A stretch of 64,000 nucleotides of DNA from Aquisphaera insulae. GTDB lineage: Bacteria > Planctomycetota > Planctomycetia > Isosphaerales > Isosphaeraceae. Below are positions 14,822 through 23,313 of this stretch, piece after piece. The notes below the pieces were generated by a model that saw only the letters and a program-made list of their open reading frames with translations, was not told the origin of the DNA and ran no database searches. Both the position numbers and the translations under genes were made by a program. The stretch spans positions 28,917 through 92,916 of the forward strand of contig NZ_JAALJH010000031.1 of the NCBI RefSeq assembly GCF_011064615.1. The letters run 5' to 3'. Numbering within the stretch: position 1 is the stretch's first letter; each line of letters starts with the position of its first letter.

Positions 14822-17800
14822 TCAACCCGTCGCCCGCGGCCCGACCTCGAACACGGCGGAATTCACGCGGCGCCCCCCGGCCCAGGCGCGGAGCATGTAG
14901 CGGCCGGGCGCGCTGATGGCCAGCTTCTGGAAGGTCGCGATGCCGTCCTTCGTCTTCACGCGGACGCGGCTGCCCCAGACGAAATGACCGCGAGAGCCCT
15001 TGCCCACCCGGATCAGGACCAGGCGGACGGGCACGCCGTCCGCGAGCTTGCCGGATCGGCTGAAGACCTGGACGAGGACCGGCGGCAAGGGGCTGCGGGC
15101 CGGGGCGGCGGCGGGCTGCAGGAGGAACTCCACCCTCGCCGGCTGCGTGGAGCCCGGCGGTTCCGCCTCGGACTTCGGGGCCTGGAACGACACCGAATCG
15201 AAGAGCATGGTCGCGCCGACGGTCGATGTCCCACGAAACGTGATCGTGTGCGAGCCGGCGCTCACGTCGAACGGGATCAGGAACGGCGCGTACTGCGGGC
15301 CGGTCGGGTTGATGGTCCCCACCTGCGTGTCATCGACCCAGACGCTCACGGTCTGGGATGTGCCCGCGCCGTTCGCCGCCGACTGCACGGCCACGAGCGA
15401 GAGCGTGTAGCTCCCCTTCGCCAGCGTGATCGCCTGGCTGATGCTCCCCTGCCCCGCGATGAAGGCCACCTGGAGGCCCTGGGGCGCGAGGGCATTCTTC
15501 TTCGTGTAGATGCTGCCGTTGCCCGCGATGCCGGCGTAGTCGGACCCGCTGCCGTCGGTGAACGTCCAGGGCTGGTCCCCGCCCGCCGAGAGCTGCTTGC
15601 CGTGGAGGATGCCGTCGGTGACATTCGCCACGCCCGTCGGCTGCTCGAAGCCGCCGTCCACGATCGGGGCGAGCGCGGCATAGCCGAAGGTGTAGGCGTA
15701 TGAACCGCCGATCTCGGAGATCTTGCTGGCGTCCAGGGCCCGGCTCAGCGCGACCACGGGGACGCCGTCGTTGAGGAACATCGTCGAGATCTTGACCACG
15801 CTCCCGGTCGGGATGCCCGGCCCGGTCACCTGGACATTCGTGAGAGGTCCGACCTGGAGCAGCGTGTTGTACGTGTCCAGGTCCAGCCCCACGATCGTGT
15901 TCGTCGCCTGGCCCGCCCCCAGGACCTTCCCGGTGCCGACGATCGGGCCGTAGAAGTAGTACGTGGCGGGGCCCGGAGCGGACTGCTGTAACGGCGCGGA
16001 GAGCGTCACCGTGCCGAGGACGCTGTCGTACACCAGGACGGTCGTCCCGAGCGGCACGCCGGGCCCGTTCACCAGCGTCCCGGCGGTATGATTGCTGAAG
16101 TTCGCGGCGACGAGCTGATTGACCACGTCCCGGGGCAGGCCGGTGATCACGCTCGAGCCGGGAGGAGGCGCCTGCGCGATCGTCGCGGACACGGGGCCGT
16201 AGTTGGCCGTGTTCGCGAACGGGAACGGGTAGGCGGAGGTGGGTATCTGGGTGGAAAGTCCGCCCAGGCCGCCGACGCTCACGTTCAGCTTCTTCGAGCC
16301 CCCCGCCCCCACGTCGCCGATGTCGTCATCGAGCCCGAATGCATAGGCGGAGAGCCCGAGCTTCTGGTGGATGAACCAGATGAACGGATCCAGGTTGTAG
16401 ACGTTGAAGGCCTGACCGCCGACGGCCAGCGCCGGGTCGGGATACCAGAGCGAGGGGTTGGAATACGCGGGATTGGCGAAGTCCGGCACCCCGCGCAGGG
16501 CCGACTTGATCTGGTCGGTGATCGTGGCCTGGATGGCGGCGTTCTGATTCGGGAGGTAGGCCGGCCCGACGTTGCCGCCGACGATGTTGCCCAGCAGCGG
16601 GATCGCGGCATTCGCCGCCCCGGGCGTCACCGTCCGCCCCATGGTGCTCATCACCGCGTACACGTTCTGCGCGAAGGCCAGGGCTCGGTTCTGCTCGTCG
16701 GCCTTGAACGTGTAGGTCAATATCGGCGTCAGGCCGGTCGGGTCGTAGCCCACGATCGACGAGACGGACGGGAGGGCGAAGTTGAACGTGTCGGCCAGGG
16801 CCCCCCCCTGGGCCTGGTCCAGCGTGATCGTCCGGTTGTCGCTCGCGACGGCCACGATGACCCCGTGCGGCGTCCCCTGCCCGTCGGTCACCGCCATACC
16901 CGGCACCAGGCCCGGGGTGGCCGCGGCCAGCATCAGGAGATTCGACCCGGCGCCGATGCTCCCCTGCACCCCCGTCGCGGGCTTGGCCGTGGGCGCGATG
17001 GTCGTCGCGTAGTAGTTCGCCCAGCTATACCAGACGCTCGCGATCGCCTTGACGATGGGATCGGCAACGGTCCTGTTGAAGTTGAATGTGTGGTTGGGCG
17101 GGTCGCTGACGCCGAGCGGGCCGCTCAGGTTCACCCCCACGAGCTGCTGGGGGTTCGACGGGTCGTAGAGCATGCTGGTGATGGTCGGGCCGCCGGTCAC
17201 GGCCTTCCCGTCGATGGCCGCGAGCTGGAACGGATACGACGCGATCCCCTGGGCCAGGAGCTGGAGGATCAACTTGTCGGCCGAGGTGGTGTGATGGAGT
17301 ATGAGCTGCGTCGGGGTCGGATTCGGGATGTTCGGGTCCGTGTCCCCCCCCGTGGGGAACGAGAACGGGCCCGTGCCGCCGTCGGTCAGCGCGAAGAGCG
17401 GGAGGTTCACCCTGGACCCGTCGGAGAACGTCTGGTCGATGGAGAACGAGGACAGGTTGCTCCCCGTGTTCAGCGGGCTCTGGAAGAAGAGGTTCTGGCC
17501 GGAGGGGAGCTTGATGGTGCCCTCGCCCGCGGGCGCGTAATAGCTCGGATAGCCCTGGCCGCCGAAGTACGACCCCAGCCCGTTGCCGCCGCCGCCGCCG
17601 ATGAAGGCCGAGAACGCGGACTGCATCTCGTCGATCGTCAGCGGGGCGCCCACCCAGCCGAAAGGCTTCGCCTCCGGCGTGTTGGGGATGGGGACCTGGT
17701 CCGCCTGCAGCGCCACCGGCAGGGCGATGGAGTCCACGTAGGAGACGTCGTAGTTGACCAGGTCGAAGTCGTTCGCACTGATATAATTGATCGTACTCGT

Positions 17801-18898
17801 ATCGAATCCGATCAGGTAATCGAATCCCGTCCCCACGTTGATCTTCGGGTTGTAGAAGGTGCCCCGGAAGCTCATCTCGATGAGCTGGAACGGCGCGTCG
17901 TTGCTGGGGTTCTTGGCCGTCAGGGAGTGATACCACATCACCGCGCCGTTGGTGTTGCTCGAGCCCGCCGTCGTGATCGTGTAGCCGGGCTGGGAATACC
18001 GGAGGGTCGATGAGATCGGGGCGGTGCTGGTGAAGGTGAACTGCTGCACGCCCGTCGGGGTCGTGATCGTGGTCCCCTGGGGAGGAACCAGGGTGATGCT
18101 ATGGGTGTCGCTCCCGACCGTGATGGTGGTGCCGCCGGGGATGCCGGGACCGGTCACCGACATCCCGGTCGCCAGGTTCGTCGGCGGCTGCCACTGGGCC
18201 GCGGACGGCACGTAGGCATTGGCGCCGCTGTCGAGGACGAACGAATTGTAGACCGGGGCGAAGGAGAGGGTGTTGTCGGCCACCGACCCATAGTAGGTCA
18301 CCTGGGTATCCTGGTCGTAGTACAGGAACGGGTTCCCGTTCCCTCCCCCCCCGAACAGGTCGGCGGCGTCCGTCGTGATGATGATGCGGCCCGCATCCCA
18401 GAAGGCGATCGGGACGTTGATCGTGATGGCGCTGCCGGGCTGCAGGCCCGCGTAGGTCACGGTCTTGCCGTTGACCAGCTCGGTATAGCCGATGTAGCCC
18501 CGGTATTCGTGATTGAGCGGGTCGAACGGATCGAACATCCCGGTCCCGGTATAGTCCGTGGCCGGCGTGGGAGAGCCGGGGGTCGCCGTGCGGCTGTTCG
18601 CATCCTCGAGGAAGGGGTAGATCGTCTCGCTGCTATTGTTCGTGATCGTGATCTGCTTGACGTATTGCTGAGTCGACGGGGTCGGCGTCACGAGTCCGCC
18701 GTCGTGGAGGACGGCGCTCACGCCGTCGTCCTTCGAGACGGTGTCCGTCGGCATCAGGAGGCCCGCCAGCAGGACGCGGCCCTCCAGGAGCACGTCGCCG
18801 ACCCAGCCTTGCGGCACGATGTTGCGGCGCGGGCGACGGCCTCGCCTTCTCAAGCAAGCACGATCCCCTTGCCGGGTGAGCCAGGCGGCGGACAACAT
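14822..18898 (-). CDS. giant secreted protein: thaumatin-like N-terminus, galactose-binding-like and Ig-like C-terminus
   Basis: The protein has about 1358 aa. An Arg-rich N-terminus with LLEGRVLLAGLL (about 37-48), a LEPR-XLL variant, indicates planctomycete surface sorting. The first ~350 residues resemble the thaumatin/GH64-type fold (ITITNNSSETIYPF; FDLVNYDVSYVDSIALPV), which in that fold class can bind or hydrolyse beta-1,3-glucan. A long central region has repeated VTGPGIPxGTxV modules. A galactose-binding/DUF642-like domain (GGFEQPTG to TMLFDSVSF, about 1120-1255) and a C-terminal Ig-like segment (PVRLVLIRVGKGSRGHFV) follow. The start at 18898 has AGAGGGG 7 nt upstream; ATG 18925 is possible. 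Substrate and activity are inference. Confidence 0.75.
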   Translation of the reverse strand: MLSAAWLTRQGDRACLRRRGRRPRRNIVPQGWVGDVLLEGRVLLAGLLMPTDTVSKDDGVSAVLHDGGLVTPTPSTQQYVKQITITNNSSETIYPFLEDANSRTATPGSPTPATDYTGTGMFDPFDPLNHEYRGYIGYTELVNGKTVTYAGLQPGSAITINVPIAFWDAGRIIITTDAADLFGGGGNGNPFLYYDQDTQVTYYGSVADNTLSFAPVYNSFVLDSGANAYVPSAAQWQPPTNLATGMSVTGPGIPGGTTITVGSDTHSITLVPPQGTTITTPTGVQQFTFTSTAPISSTLRYSQPGYTITTAGSSNTNGAVMWYHSLTAKNPSNDAPFQLIEMSFRGTFYNPKINVGTGFDYLIGFDTSTINYISANDFDLVNYDVSYVDSIALPVALQADQVPIPNTPEAKPFGWVGAPLTIDEMQSAFSAFIGGGGGNGLGSYFGGQGYPSYYAPAGEGTIKLPSGQNLFFQSPLNTGSNLSSFSIDQTFSDGSRVNLPLFALTDGGTGPFSFPTGGDTDPNIPNPTPTQLILHHTTSADKLILQLLAQGIASYPFQLAAIDGKAVTGGPTITSMLYDPSNPQQLVGVNLSGPLGVSDPPNHTFNFNRTVADPIVKAIASVWYSWANYYATTIAPTAKPATGVQGSIGAGSNLLMLAAATPGLVPGMAVTDGQGTPHGVIVAVASDNRTITLDQAQGGALADTFNFALPSVSSIVGYDPTGLTPILTYTFKADEQNRALAFAQNVYAVMSTMGRTVTPGAANAAIPLLGNIVGGNVGPAYLPNQNAAIQATITDQIKSALRGVPDFANPAYSNPSLWYPDPALAVGGQAFNVYNLDPFIWFIHQKLGLSAYAFGLDDDIGDVGAGGSKKLNVSVGGLGGLSTQIPTSAYPFPFANTANYGPVSATIAQAPPPGSSVITGLPRDVVNQLVAANFSNHTAGTLVNGPGVPLGTTVLVYDSVLGTVTLSAPLQQSAPGPATYYFYGPIVGTGKVLGAGQATNTIVGLDLDTYNTLLQVGPLTNVQVTGPGIPTGSVVKISTMFLNDGVPVVALSRALDASKISEIGGSYAYTFGYAALAPIVDGGFEQPTGVANVTDGILHGKQLSAGGDQPWTFTDGSGSDYAGIAGNGSIYTKKNALAPQGLQVAFIAGQGSISQAITLAKGSYTLSLVAVQSAANGAGTSQTVSVWVDDTQVGTINPTGPQYAPFLIPFDVSAGSHTITFRGTSTVGATMLFDSVSFQAPKSEAEPPGSTQPARVEFLLQPAAAPARSPLPPVLVQVFSRSGKLADGVPVRLVLIRVGKGSRGHFVWGSRVRVKTKDGIATFQKLAISAPGRYMLRAWAGGRRVNSAVFEVGPRATG

Positions 18899-19060
18899 CG
18901 TAGGCCCCTCTTCGCGGTTGGTCATCGGCAGGTCGGTATCGATCTGTGATCACGCAATCCTAGAAGAGCCCAGCGATGACTGCAAGTGCACCCGCCGGCG
19001 AATCCCCGCGATCACCGCTCGAGGTTCAGGCGGCGAGATGGGGCCCTCGCGGGCGACGGC

Positions 19061-19864
19061 CTAGCCGCCGCAGCAGGGACACAGCCGCGGCACGAGGATG
19101 GTCATCGTGGCGCCGTACTTCGTGAACCGATACGGCTTGCCGTCGAGCGTCCCCCCCTCCTCGGGCTCGGTCCTGTGGGCGGCGATCAGGTAGTAGTTCG
19201 CCTCGGTCGGCTCGAACGAGGCCTCGCCGTTGGCGTCGGTCGTCCGCTCGAAGCGTTCGTCGACGCCCGGCTTGAGGGATCCGCCCCGAGGGATGAACGA
19301 GACTCGCTCGCCCGCCAGCGGCTTGCCCTTGTAGAGGAGCCGGACCCGGATCGCGGTCCCGGGGCCCATCGGGGCGACGGGGCTGACGATGGGGACCAGC
19401 TCCAGGGCGTGGCCGAGCGGCCGATCGAAGCCGGGATGGGCCGCGGGGACCTTGTCCAGGCTCGGGCTCGCGAGGAAGAACACCTTGGCGCTCTTGATGG
19501 ACCGTTCCGGCGCATAGCTCATCACTCGGTCCGAGGTGTGGCCGGCGACGTGGAGGCCGGGCGCGGCCGGCTCGAACCGCGTCGTCCAGTAGCCTTCCTG
19601 AGGGGTGTATCCGGTGTCCGCCAGGCGTTCCTTCAGGTCATATCGCTTGCCGTCCGGCGTGATCACCTCGAATGTCCCCCCCTCGAGCGAGGTCTTGCCG
19701 GCGAGCCTGTAATCGCGATGCTCGTTGCCATGGTTGCCGAGCATCAGGTCGAGATGCACCGCATCGCCGACTCGAACGATGCTGGCGTTGGACTGGATCC
19801 ACGCGTCGTGCGCCCGTGCCGTCGCGGGGATGGAGATGAGGATCAGCAGCAAGACTCGCTTCAT
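19061..19864 (-). CDS. DUF4198-family secreted protein with Cys-rich tail
   Basis: This 267-aa exported protein has a clear signal peptide (MKRVLLLILISIPATARA, cleavage before HDAW). The mature part is a beta-sandwich DUF4198 protein (HDAWIQSNASIVRVGDAVHL; GYWTTRFEPAAPGLHVAGH; KGKPLAGERVSFIPRGG). The family often sits near nickel/cobalt or other metal-uptake genes, and the conserved mature N-terminal His could be a metal ligand, which is inference. The C-terminus ends CPCCGG, a possible metal or redox site. Start 19864 fits the signal peptide with GGAG upstream; the longer open frame to 20029 is rejected. A thioredoxin-fold gene lies 181 bp upstream on the same strand. Confidence 0.8.
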   Translation of the reverse strand: MKRVLLLILISIPATARAHDAWIQSNASIVRVGDAVHLDLMLGNHGNEHRDYRLAGKTSLEGGTFEVITPDGKRYDLKERLADTGYTPQEGYWTTRFEPAAPGLHVAGHTSDRVMSYAPERSIKSAKVFFLASPSLDKVPAAHPGFDRPLGHALELVPIVSPVAPMGPGTAIRVRLLYKGKPLAGERVSFIPRGGSLKPGVDERFERTTDANGEASFEPTEANYYLIAAHRTEPEEGGTLDGKPYRFTKYGATMTILVPRLCPCCGG

Positions 19865-20045
19865 GTCGCGCTCCGGGTTCGTGGTTTCGGACGAGGATAA
19901 GCCCGAGTCATCGGGTCGGTCATTCGGGCGTCGCCGTCGCCTTTGGTTTCCGGGGGTATTCCATGCGAGTTGCCGCCCCTGTTCGGGCCAATCATCCAGC
20001 AGTCCCCCGTTGTGGAAGTCGAAGGGCACCCTTGATGGTACGCGG

Positions 20046-20708
20046 TCAGTAGGGGCAGCCCGTGTACATCTCGATCGGTGCGCCGGTCGAATTCACGGGC
20101 TTCGCCTCGACGCCGGCGAGGCGGGCGAGCTCCGCGTTCGCTTCCTCGAGCATGCCGACCGAGTACCCCGGCCAGCATTTCACGATGGTCCCGCCCCGGG
20201 CGACGAGGGCGAGGTACGCCGAGTTCTCCACCTTGTATTCATGGACCAGATCGAGTCGCGGGTCGGAGAGGAGCGGGAATCTCGGCTGGTGGGCCTTCGC
20301 CCACCGCCGCGCCACCGGCGGATCGCCGTCGATGATGCCGAAGAAGCGGACGCGATCCCCGTAGTCGTCGCGGAGTCGGTTGAAATAGGGGGCGGCGGCC
20401 ACGCTGCACGGGCAACCGTCCTTGATGAAGATCAGCGCCAGGGGCCCCTCCCCGGCCAGGTCGCGGAGCGAATAGCTCTTGCCGTCGTCCGCCTCGGCCT
20501 GGAAGGCCGGCGCCTCGCGGCTCTCCATCGACCGTGCCGCCGACCGCATCTCCGCCGTCGCGATGTGCGAGTTGATCGACTCGACGATGATGGGCGGCTG
20601 CTGGGGGAAGGGCTCGATCCCCAGCTCCGACCGCAGCCTGGCCAGGGCGTAAGCGATCCCGGCCCAGCCGAGGACGATCGCCAGGATCGCGAATGCAAGG
20701 TGCTTCAT
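20046..20708 (-). CDS. membrane-anchored AhpC/TSA-type thioredoxin-fold protein
   Basis: This 220-aa protein has one N-terminal membrane or signal segment (MKHLAFAILAIVLGWAGIAYA), then a redoxin domain: REAPAFQAEADDGKSYSLRD, then LIFIKDGCPCSVAAAPYFNR. The CPC motif replaces the usual CxxC/TxxC active site, leaving two cysteines one residue apart, followed by the cis-Pro region (VENSAYLALVARGGTI). It probably acts in the periplasm as a thiol-disulfide reductant or peroxiredoxin-like protein. Start 20708 has GAGGAGAGG upstream. It is 181 bp upstream of and codirectional with the DUF4198 gene, so a shared transcript is possible. Confidence 0.8.
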   Translation of the reverse strand: MKHLAFAILAIVLGWAGIAYALARLRSELGIEPFPQQPPIIVESINSHIATAEMRSAARSMESREAPAFQAEADDGKSYSLRDLAGEGPLALIFIKDGCPCSVAAAPYFNRLRDDYGDRVRFFGIIDGDPPVARRWAKAHQPRFPLLSDPRLDLVHEYKVENSAYLALVARGGTIVKCWPGYSVGMLEEANAELARLAGVEAKPVNSTGAPIEMYTGCPY

Positions 20709-20973
20709 CACGGATGCCTCTCCTCGAATCGATCCGCAGGAATCGGACGATGTAACCACACAACCCGCCCTGAAATTGCTCGCAGCCATCGCGAGGGAAC
20801 GCCACCGGGCGGACCGACTCGCGAACAGAGCCTGCACCGACGATTCCTCGGCTGCAGGATCGGGCTGACTTCGGAGTACCATGCGATGGCGGTCGACGAG
20901 CCGCGGGCGTGACGCCCCGGCGAGGCCGGGCCAACATGACGCGTCACGTCGGAAACGGACGTCCCGGATGGGA

Positions 20974-21447
20974 TCAGGCGCGGCCGATGGCTTCCGGCGG
21001 GTCGTCGAGGCGAGAGGCCCGCCGTGCGGGTCGATCGCAGGGGATCGTCGGGGAGCGATGTCGCCAGATCGGCAGGATAGGAGCCTCAAGTCCCGCGGCG
21101 AGCGTCGCGGAGGCCGCCCCCGGCACGCCGATGGAGCTGGAAGGGAGCCCCGGATGGCTGCCGCAGGGGATCGACCTCAGACAGGGGGACGGCCGCGAGG
21201 GACTCGGCGACGACGGAGAGGCGTCGGGGCCCGGAGCCACGGTCCTGAGTGGGCCGCAGCAGCAGGTCTTCGGGTCGCAGTCGCCGCACTTGCAGTGGCG
21301 CCCGTGGTCGTCGGCCGGCGTCGCGGACGCGGAGATCGACGGAGCCGCGGTCGCCGGCGAGCCGATTGCGCACGCGATCGCGGCCGCCAGCATCAGCAGG
21401 CGGGCGAGGTTGCGGCCCATGGGTCCTCGGCAGCGGCCGGCGGTCAC
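20974..21447 (-). CDS. small secreted Cys-rich protein, paralogue of the one at 59.5 kb
   Basis: A 157-aa ORF from a GTG (21447, GGAGAG 7 nt upstream) or 148 aa from ATG 21420. The signal peptide (NLARLLMLAAAIACAIGSPA) is followed by a cysteine cluster, CKCGDCDPKTCCCGP, then a Pro/Ser-rich linker, PCLRSIPCG and a C-terminal SRLDDPPEAIGRA. The product at 59530-60006 shares the order signal, CGCGTACHGESCCCGP, PCLRS and SSRLDRPPESI, so both belong to one family. The cluster suggests metal binding or disulfide-rich folding. No known domain was recognised. Confidence 0.6.
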   Translation of the reverse strand: MTAGRCRGPMGRNLARLLMLAAAIACAIGSPATAAPSISASATPADDHGRHCKCGDCDPKTCCCGPLRTVAPGPDASPSSPSPSRPSPCLRSIPCGSHPGLPSSSIGVPGAASATLAAGLEAPILPIWRHRSPTIPCDRPARRASRLDDPPEAIGRA

Positions 21448-21556
21448 GGACGATCTCTCCGGAGAGGCAGACGACCCGGCGGGACGGCGCCGTTCGGCCT
21501 ATCATCGATTCCTGTCCCCGACGGGTCAACCCTCGACGCAGCCCCGCGGGCCGGCC

Positions 21557-21866
21557 TTACAGCACCGGCGGCAACAGCCACCAGGTCCGGCGGCGGTACT
21601 CGGCCCACTCGGGATGGCGGGACAGGCTGGCCTCCTTCGTGATCATGTTGACCGCGAAGACCAGGGCCCAGACGCAGCCCAGCACGACGAACGGCAGCCA
21701 GTGCCAGACCATCAGGGCGAAGCTCCCGTAGATCATCATCTCGCCAAGGTAGTTCGGGTGCCGGACGTGGCGGAACATCCCATCGGTGATCAGGCCCTTC
21801 CGCAGCCGGAGCGTGAAGTACTTCTGCGCGTCCGCGGCGATCATGATCGCGGTGCCGACCAGGCAG
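21557..21866 (-). pseudogene. truncated 3' copy of the neighbouring methyltransferase-like gene
   Basis: The ~95-codon remnant (MIAADAQKYFTLRLRKGL... to the stop) equals the C-terminal 103 codons of the full gene at 23314-24075, with only about four base changes, one giving Tyr for Phe. It lacks the membrane-spanning N-terminal part, has no convincing start signal and joins unrelated DNA after GACCAGGCAG. The stop is TAA here and TAG in the full copy. Any product would be non-functional. Confidence 0.8.
21558..21866. repeat. 309-bp direct repeat, copy 1
   Basis: It is collinear with 23315-23623 without indels and about 98-99% identical. The two copies bracket a ~1.45-kb segment carrying a toxin-antitoxin pair and a small membrane-protein gene. 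The last 10 bases (GACCAGGCAG) recur about 70 bp further on (21928-21937). Confidence 0.85.
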
Positions 21867-21990
21867 CGTTCCGGGAGGGGGAGGGAGATCCCGCGGATTC
21901 GGCGATTCCTCTGCCGTTGTCATACTGACCAGGCAGCAGTCCCTCCGGTACAATCCATTAGATCCCGCAGGACGCTTTCGGGAGGTTGCC

Positions 21991-22305
21991 ATGAGTTCGC
22001 ACGACTTCGTCATCGAGGGGATCGTACAACCCGACGGGACGTTGGTGCTCGACGCGCCGGCGAAACTGCCTGCGGGTCGAGTCCGGCTCATCGTGCTACC
22101 TCTACCGGATGTGCCGCCCGGCGACTCATTTTGGGACATGATGCAGTCCATCTGGGCGGATCAGGAAGCTCGTGGGTTCGTGCCCCGTTCCGCCGAACAG
22201 GTGGAGGCGGAACGGCGTGACATGAGGGAAGGTTGGGAGGAACGCCTCCAGGCCATCGAGCGGCTCCAGGCGGAATCCCGGCGCCTCCGTGAGGGGCGGC
22301 CATGA
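21991..22305 (+). CDS. VapB-like antitoxin (AF2212/DUF104-like)
   Basis: This 104-aa protein has an excellent ribosome site (GGAGG, 6 nt gap). The N-terminal half matches the short beta-strand module of AF2212-type antitoxins (FVIEGIVQPDGTLVLDAPAK then LPAGRVRLIVLPL); the C-terminal half is a charged helix (EQVEAERRDMREGWEERL) that probably wraps the toxin. It overlaps the PIN-domain toxin gene by 4 bp (ATGA), the usual translational coupling. Autoregulation of the pair is typical of the family but no operator was recognised. It lies within the segment bracketed by the 309-bp repeats. Confidence 0.8.
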   Translation: MSSHDFVIEGIVQPDGTLVLDAPAKLPAGRVRLIVLPLPDVPPGDSFWDMMQSIWADQEARGFVPRSAEQVEAERRDMREGWEERLQAIERLQAESRRLREGRP

Positions 22306-22709
22306 GAGTCTGCCTCGATACCAACTGCGTCATCTATCTCGTCGAGAGGAACCCCCTCTGGGCGCCGAAGCTGGTGGCCCGATTGGCGGAGGCCAGGGCG
22401 GACGGATATACCCTGGCCGTGTGCGACCTGGCACGTTCGGAGTGCCTGATTGGTCCCCTCCGAGCGGGGGATCCCGCCGTGCTTGCGGATTACCAGCGGT
22501 TCTTCTCTAGCGCGGCGGTCGAGATGCTCCCCCTGACGGCCGCCGTCTGCGAGCGTGCCGCCGAAATCCGGGTCGCCTCTGGCCTGAAGATCAAGCTCCC
22601 CGACGCCCTGCACCTGGCCTCCGCGACGACGCATGGCTGCAGGCTGTTCCTCACCAACGACGCCCAGCTCGCCGCGTGCGCCGCCATCGCCGTCGAGATC
22701 CTGACGTGA
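22302..22709 (+). CDS. vapC: VapC-like PIN-domain ribonuclease toxin
   Basis: A 135-aa PIN protein whose acidic active-site residues are visible: Asp6 (VCLDTN), Glu47 (LARSECL), Asp101 (LPDALHLA) and Asp120 (FLTNDAQL). PIN toxins cleave RNA in a metal-dependent manner, commonly tRNA or rRNA. The length is normal and nothing is missing, so it should be active when free of antitoxin. The coupled upstream gene is the antitoxin. Subfamily and target cannot be read from the sequence. Confidence 0.88.
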   Translation: MRVCLDTNCVIYLVERNPLWAPKLVARLAEARADGYTLAVCDLARSECLIGPLRAGDPAVLADYQRFFSSAAVEMLPLTAAVCERAAEIRVASGLKIKLPDALHLASATTHGCRLFLTNDAQLAACAAIAVEILT

Positions 22710-22764
22710 GGAATTCGTCGATCGGCAGAGGAGACGTGGCAATGGCCGGCCAATGCGCCGATCG

Positions 22765-23304
22765 TCAGGGCACCCTGCTTCGGCCGCGGAGGACCTTGAT
22801 CAGGTACACGGCGGCGAGTTTCGCACCTATGCGATCGCTCAATGCAAAGCGATCGTACGCATCATAATGGCCGTCGAAGATCTCTCCCGCCTCCGCATCG
22901 CTCCGAGACCACCTTTCGAGAAGCCCGAGCAAGGCCCGCTCCTCGCGGCCGCCCGGGGAGACCTCTTTGTCCCCCAGCAAGAACTCACGCATGGGCGAAC
23001 CGAAATGGTAGCTTACGTAGGTCGCCTCTCGCTCGACGCCGTTCGCATCCTGGAAGCGGACCTTGACCCATTGGTTGTCGCTGAAACCTCGATAGTCCTC
23101 GAAGGACACCAGCGAGATGGGTTCGGTCACGTCGCGCAGGTATCCGCTCGCGGACAGAGACGCCTCAGCCATGTACTCATACCAGTACCAGAATCCATAA
23201 CCCGTGGAGACGAGGACCAGTATCGCCAGCACGGGATAGCCGTATTTCCGGAGCAGGCCCCGAAGCCCTCGGACCCCGCCCGCATGGAACGGTCGAAATC
23301 TCAT
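22765..23304 (-). CDS. hypothetical single-pass membrane protein
   Basis: This 179-aa protein has one membrane segment (YPVLAILVLVSTGYGFWYWY, about 23-42) after a basic N-terminus, which predicts an Nin-Cout topology. The soluble part (EPISLVSFEDYRGFSDNQWV, then EATYVSYHFGSPMREFLLG) has no recognised domain. The ribosome site GGAGGAG is well placed before the start at 23304. It is convergent with vapC and its start is 10 bp from the stop of the following methyltransferase-like gene, so it follows that gene in the same direction. It lies inside the repeat-bracketed segment. Confidence 0.7.
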   Translation of the reverse strand: MRFRPFHAGGVRGLRGLLRKYGYPVLAILVLVSTGYGFWYWYEYMAEASLSASGYLRDVTEPISLVSFEDYRGFSDNQWVKVRFQDANGVEREATYVSYHFGSPMREFLLGDKEVSPGGREERALLGLLERWSRSDAEAGEIFDGHYDAYDRFALSDRIGAKLAAVYLIKVLRGRSRVP

Positions 23305-23313
23305 GGGCTCCTC

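Noticed and set aside
16088..18013. 641-aa plus-strand ORF inside the thaumatin-like gene
   Set aside because: No start signal, shadow composition (RRxRVxxV runs); the opposite strand has the clear protein.
21867..23313. Integrative element with integrase
   Set aside because: The 309-bp repeats bracket the segment, but no integrase, transposase or short att core was found, so it is reported only as a duplication-flanked segment.
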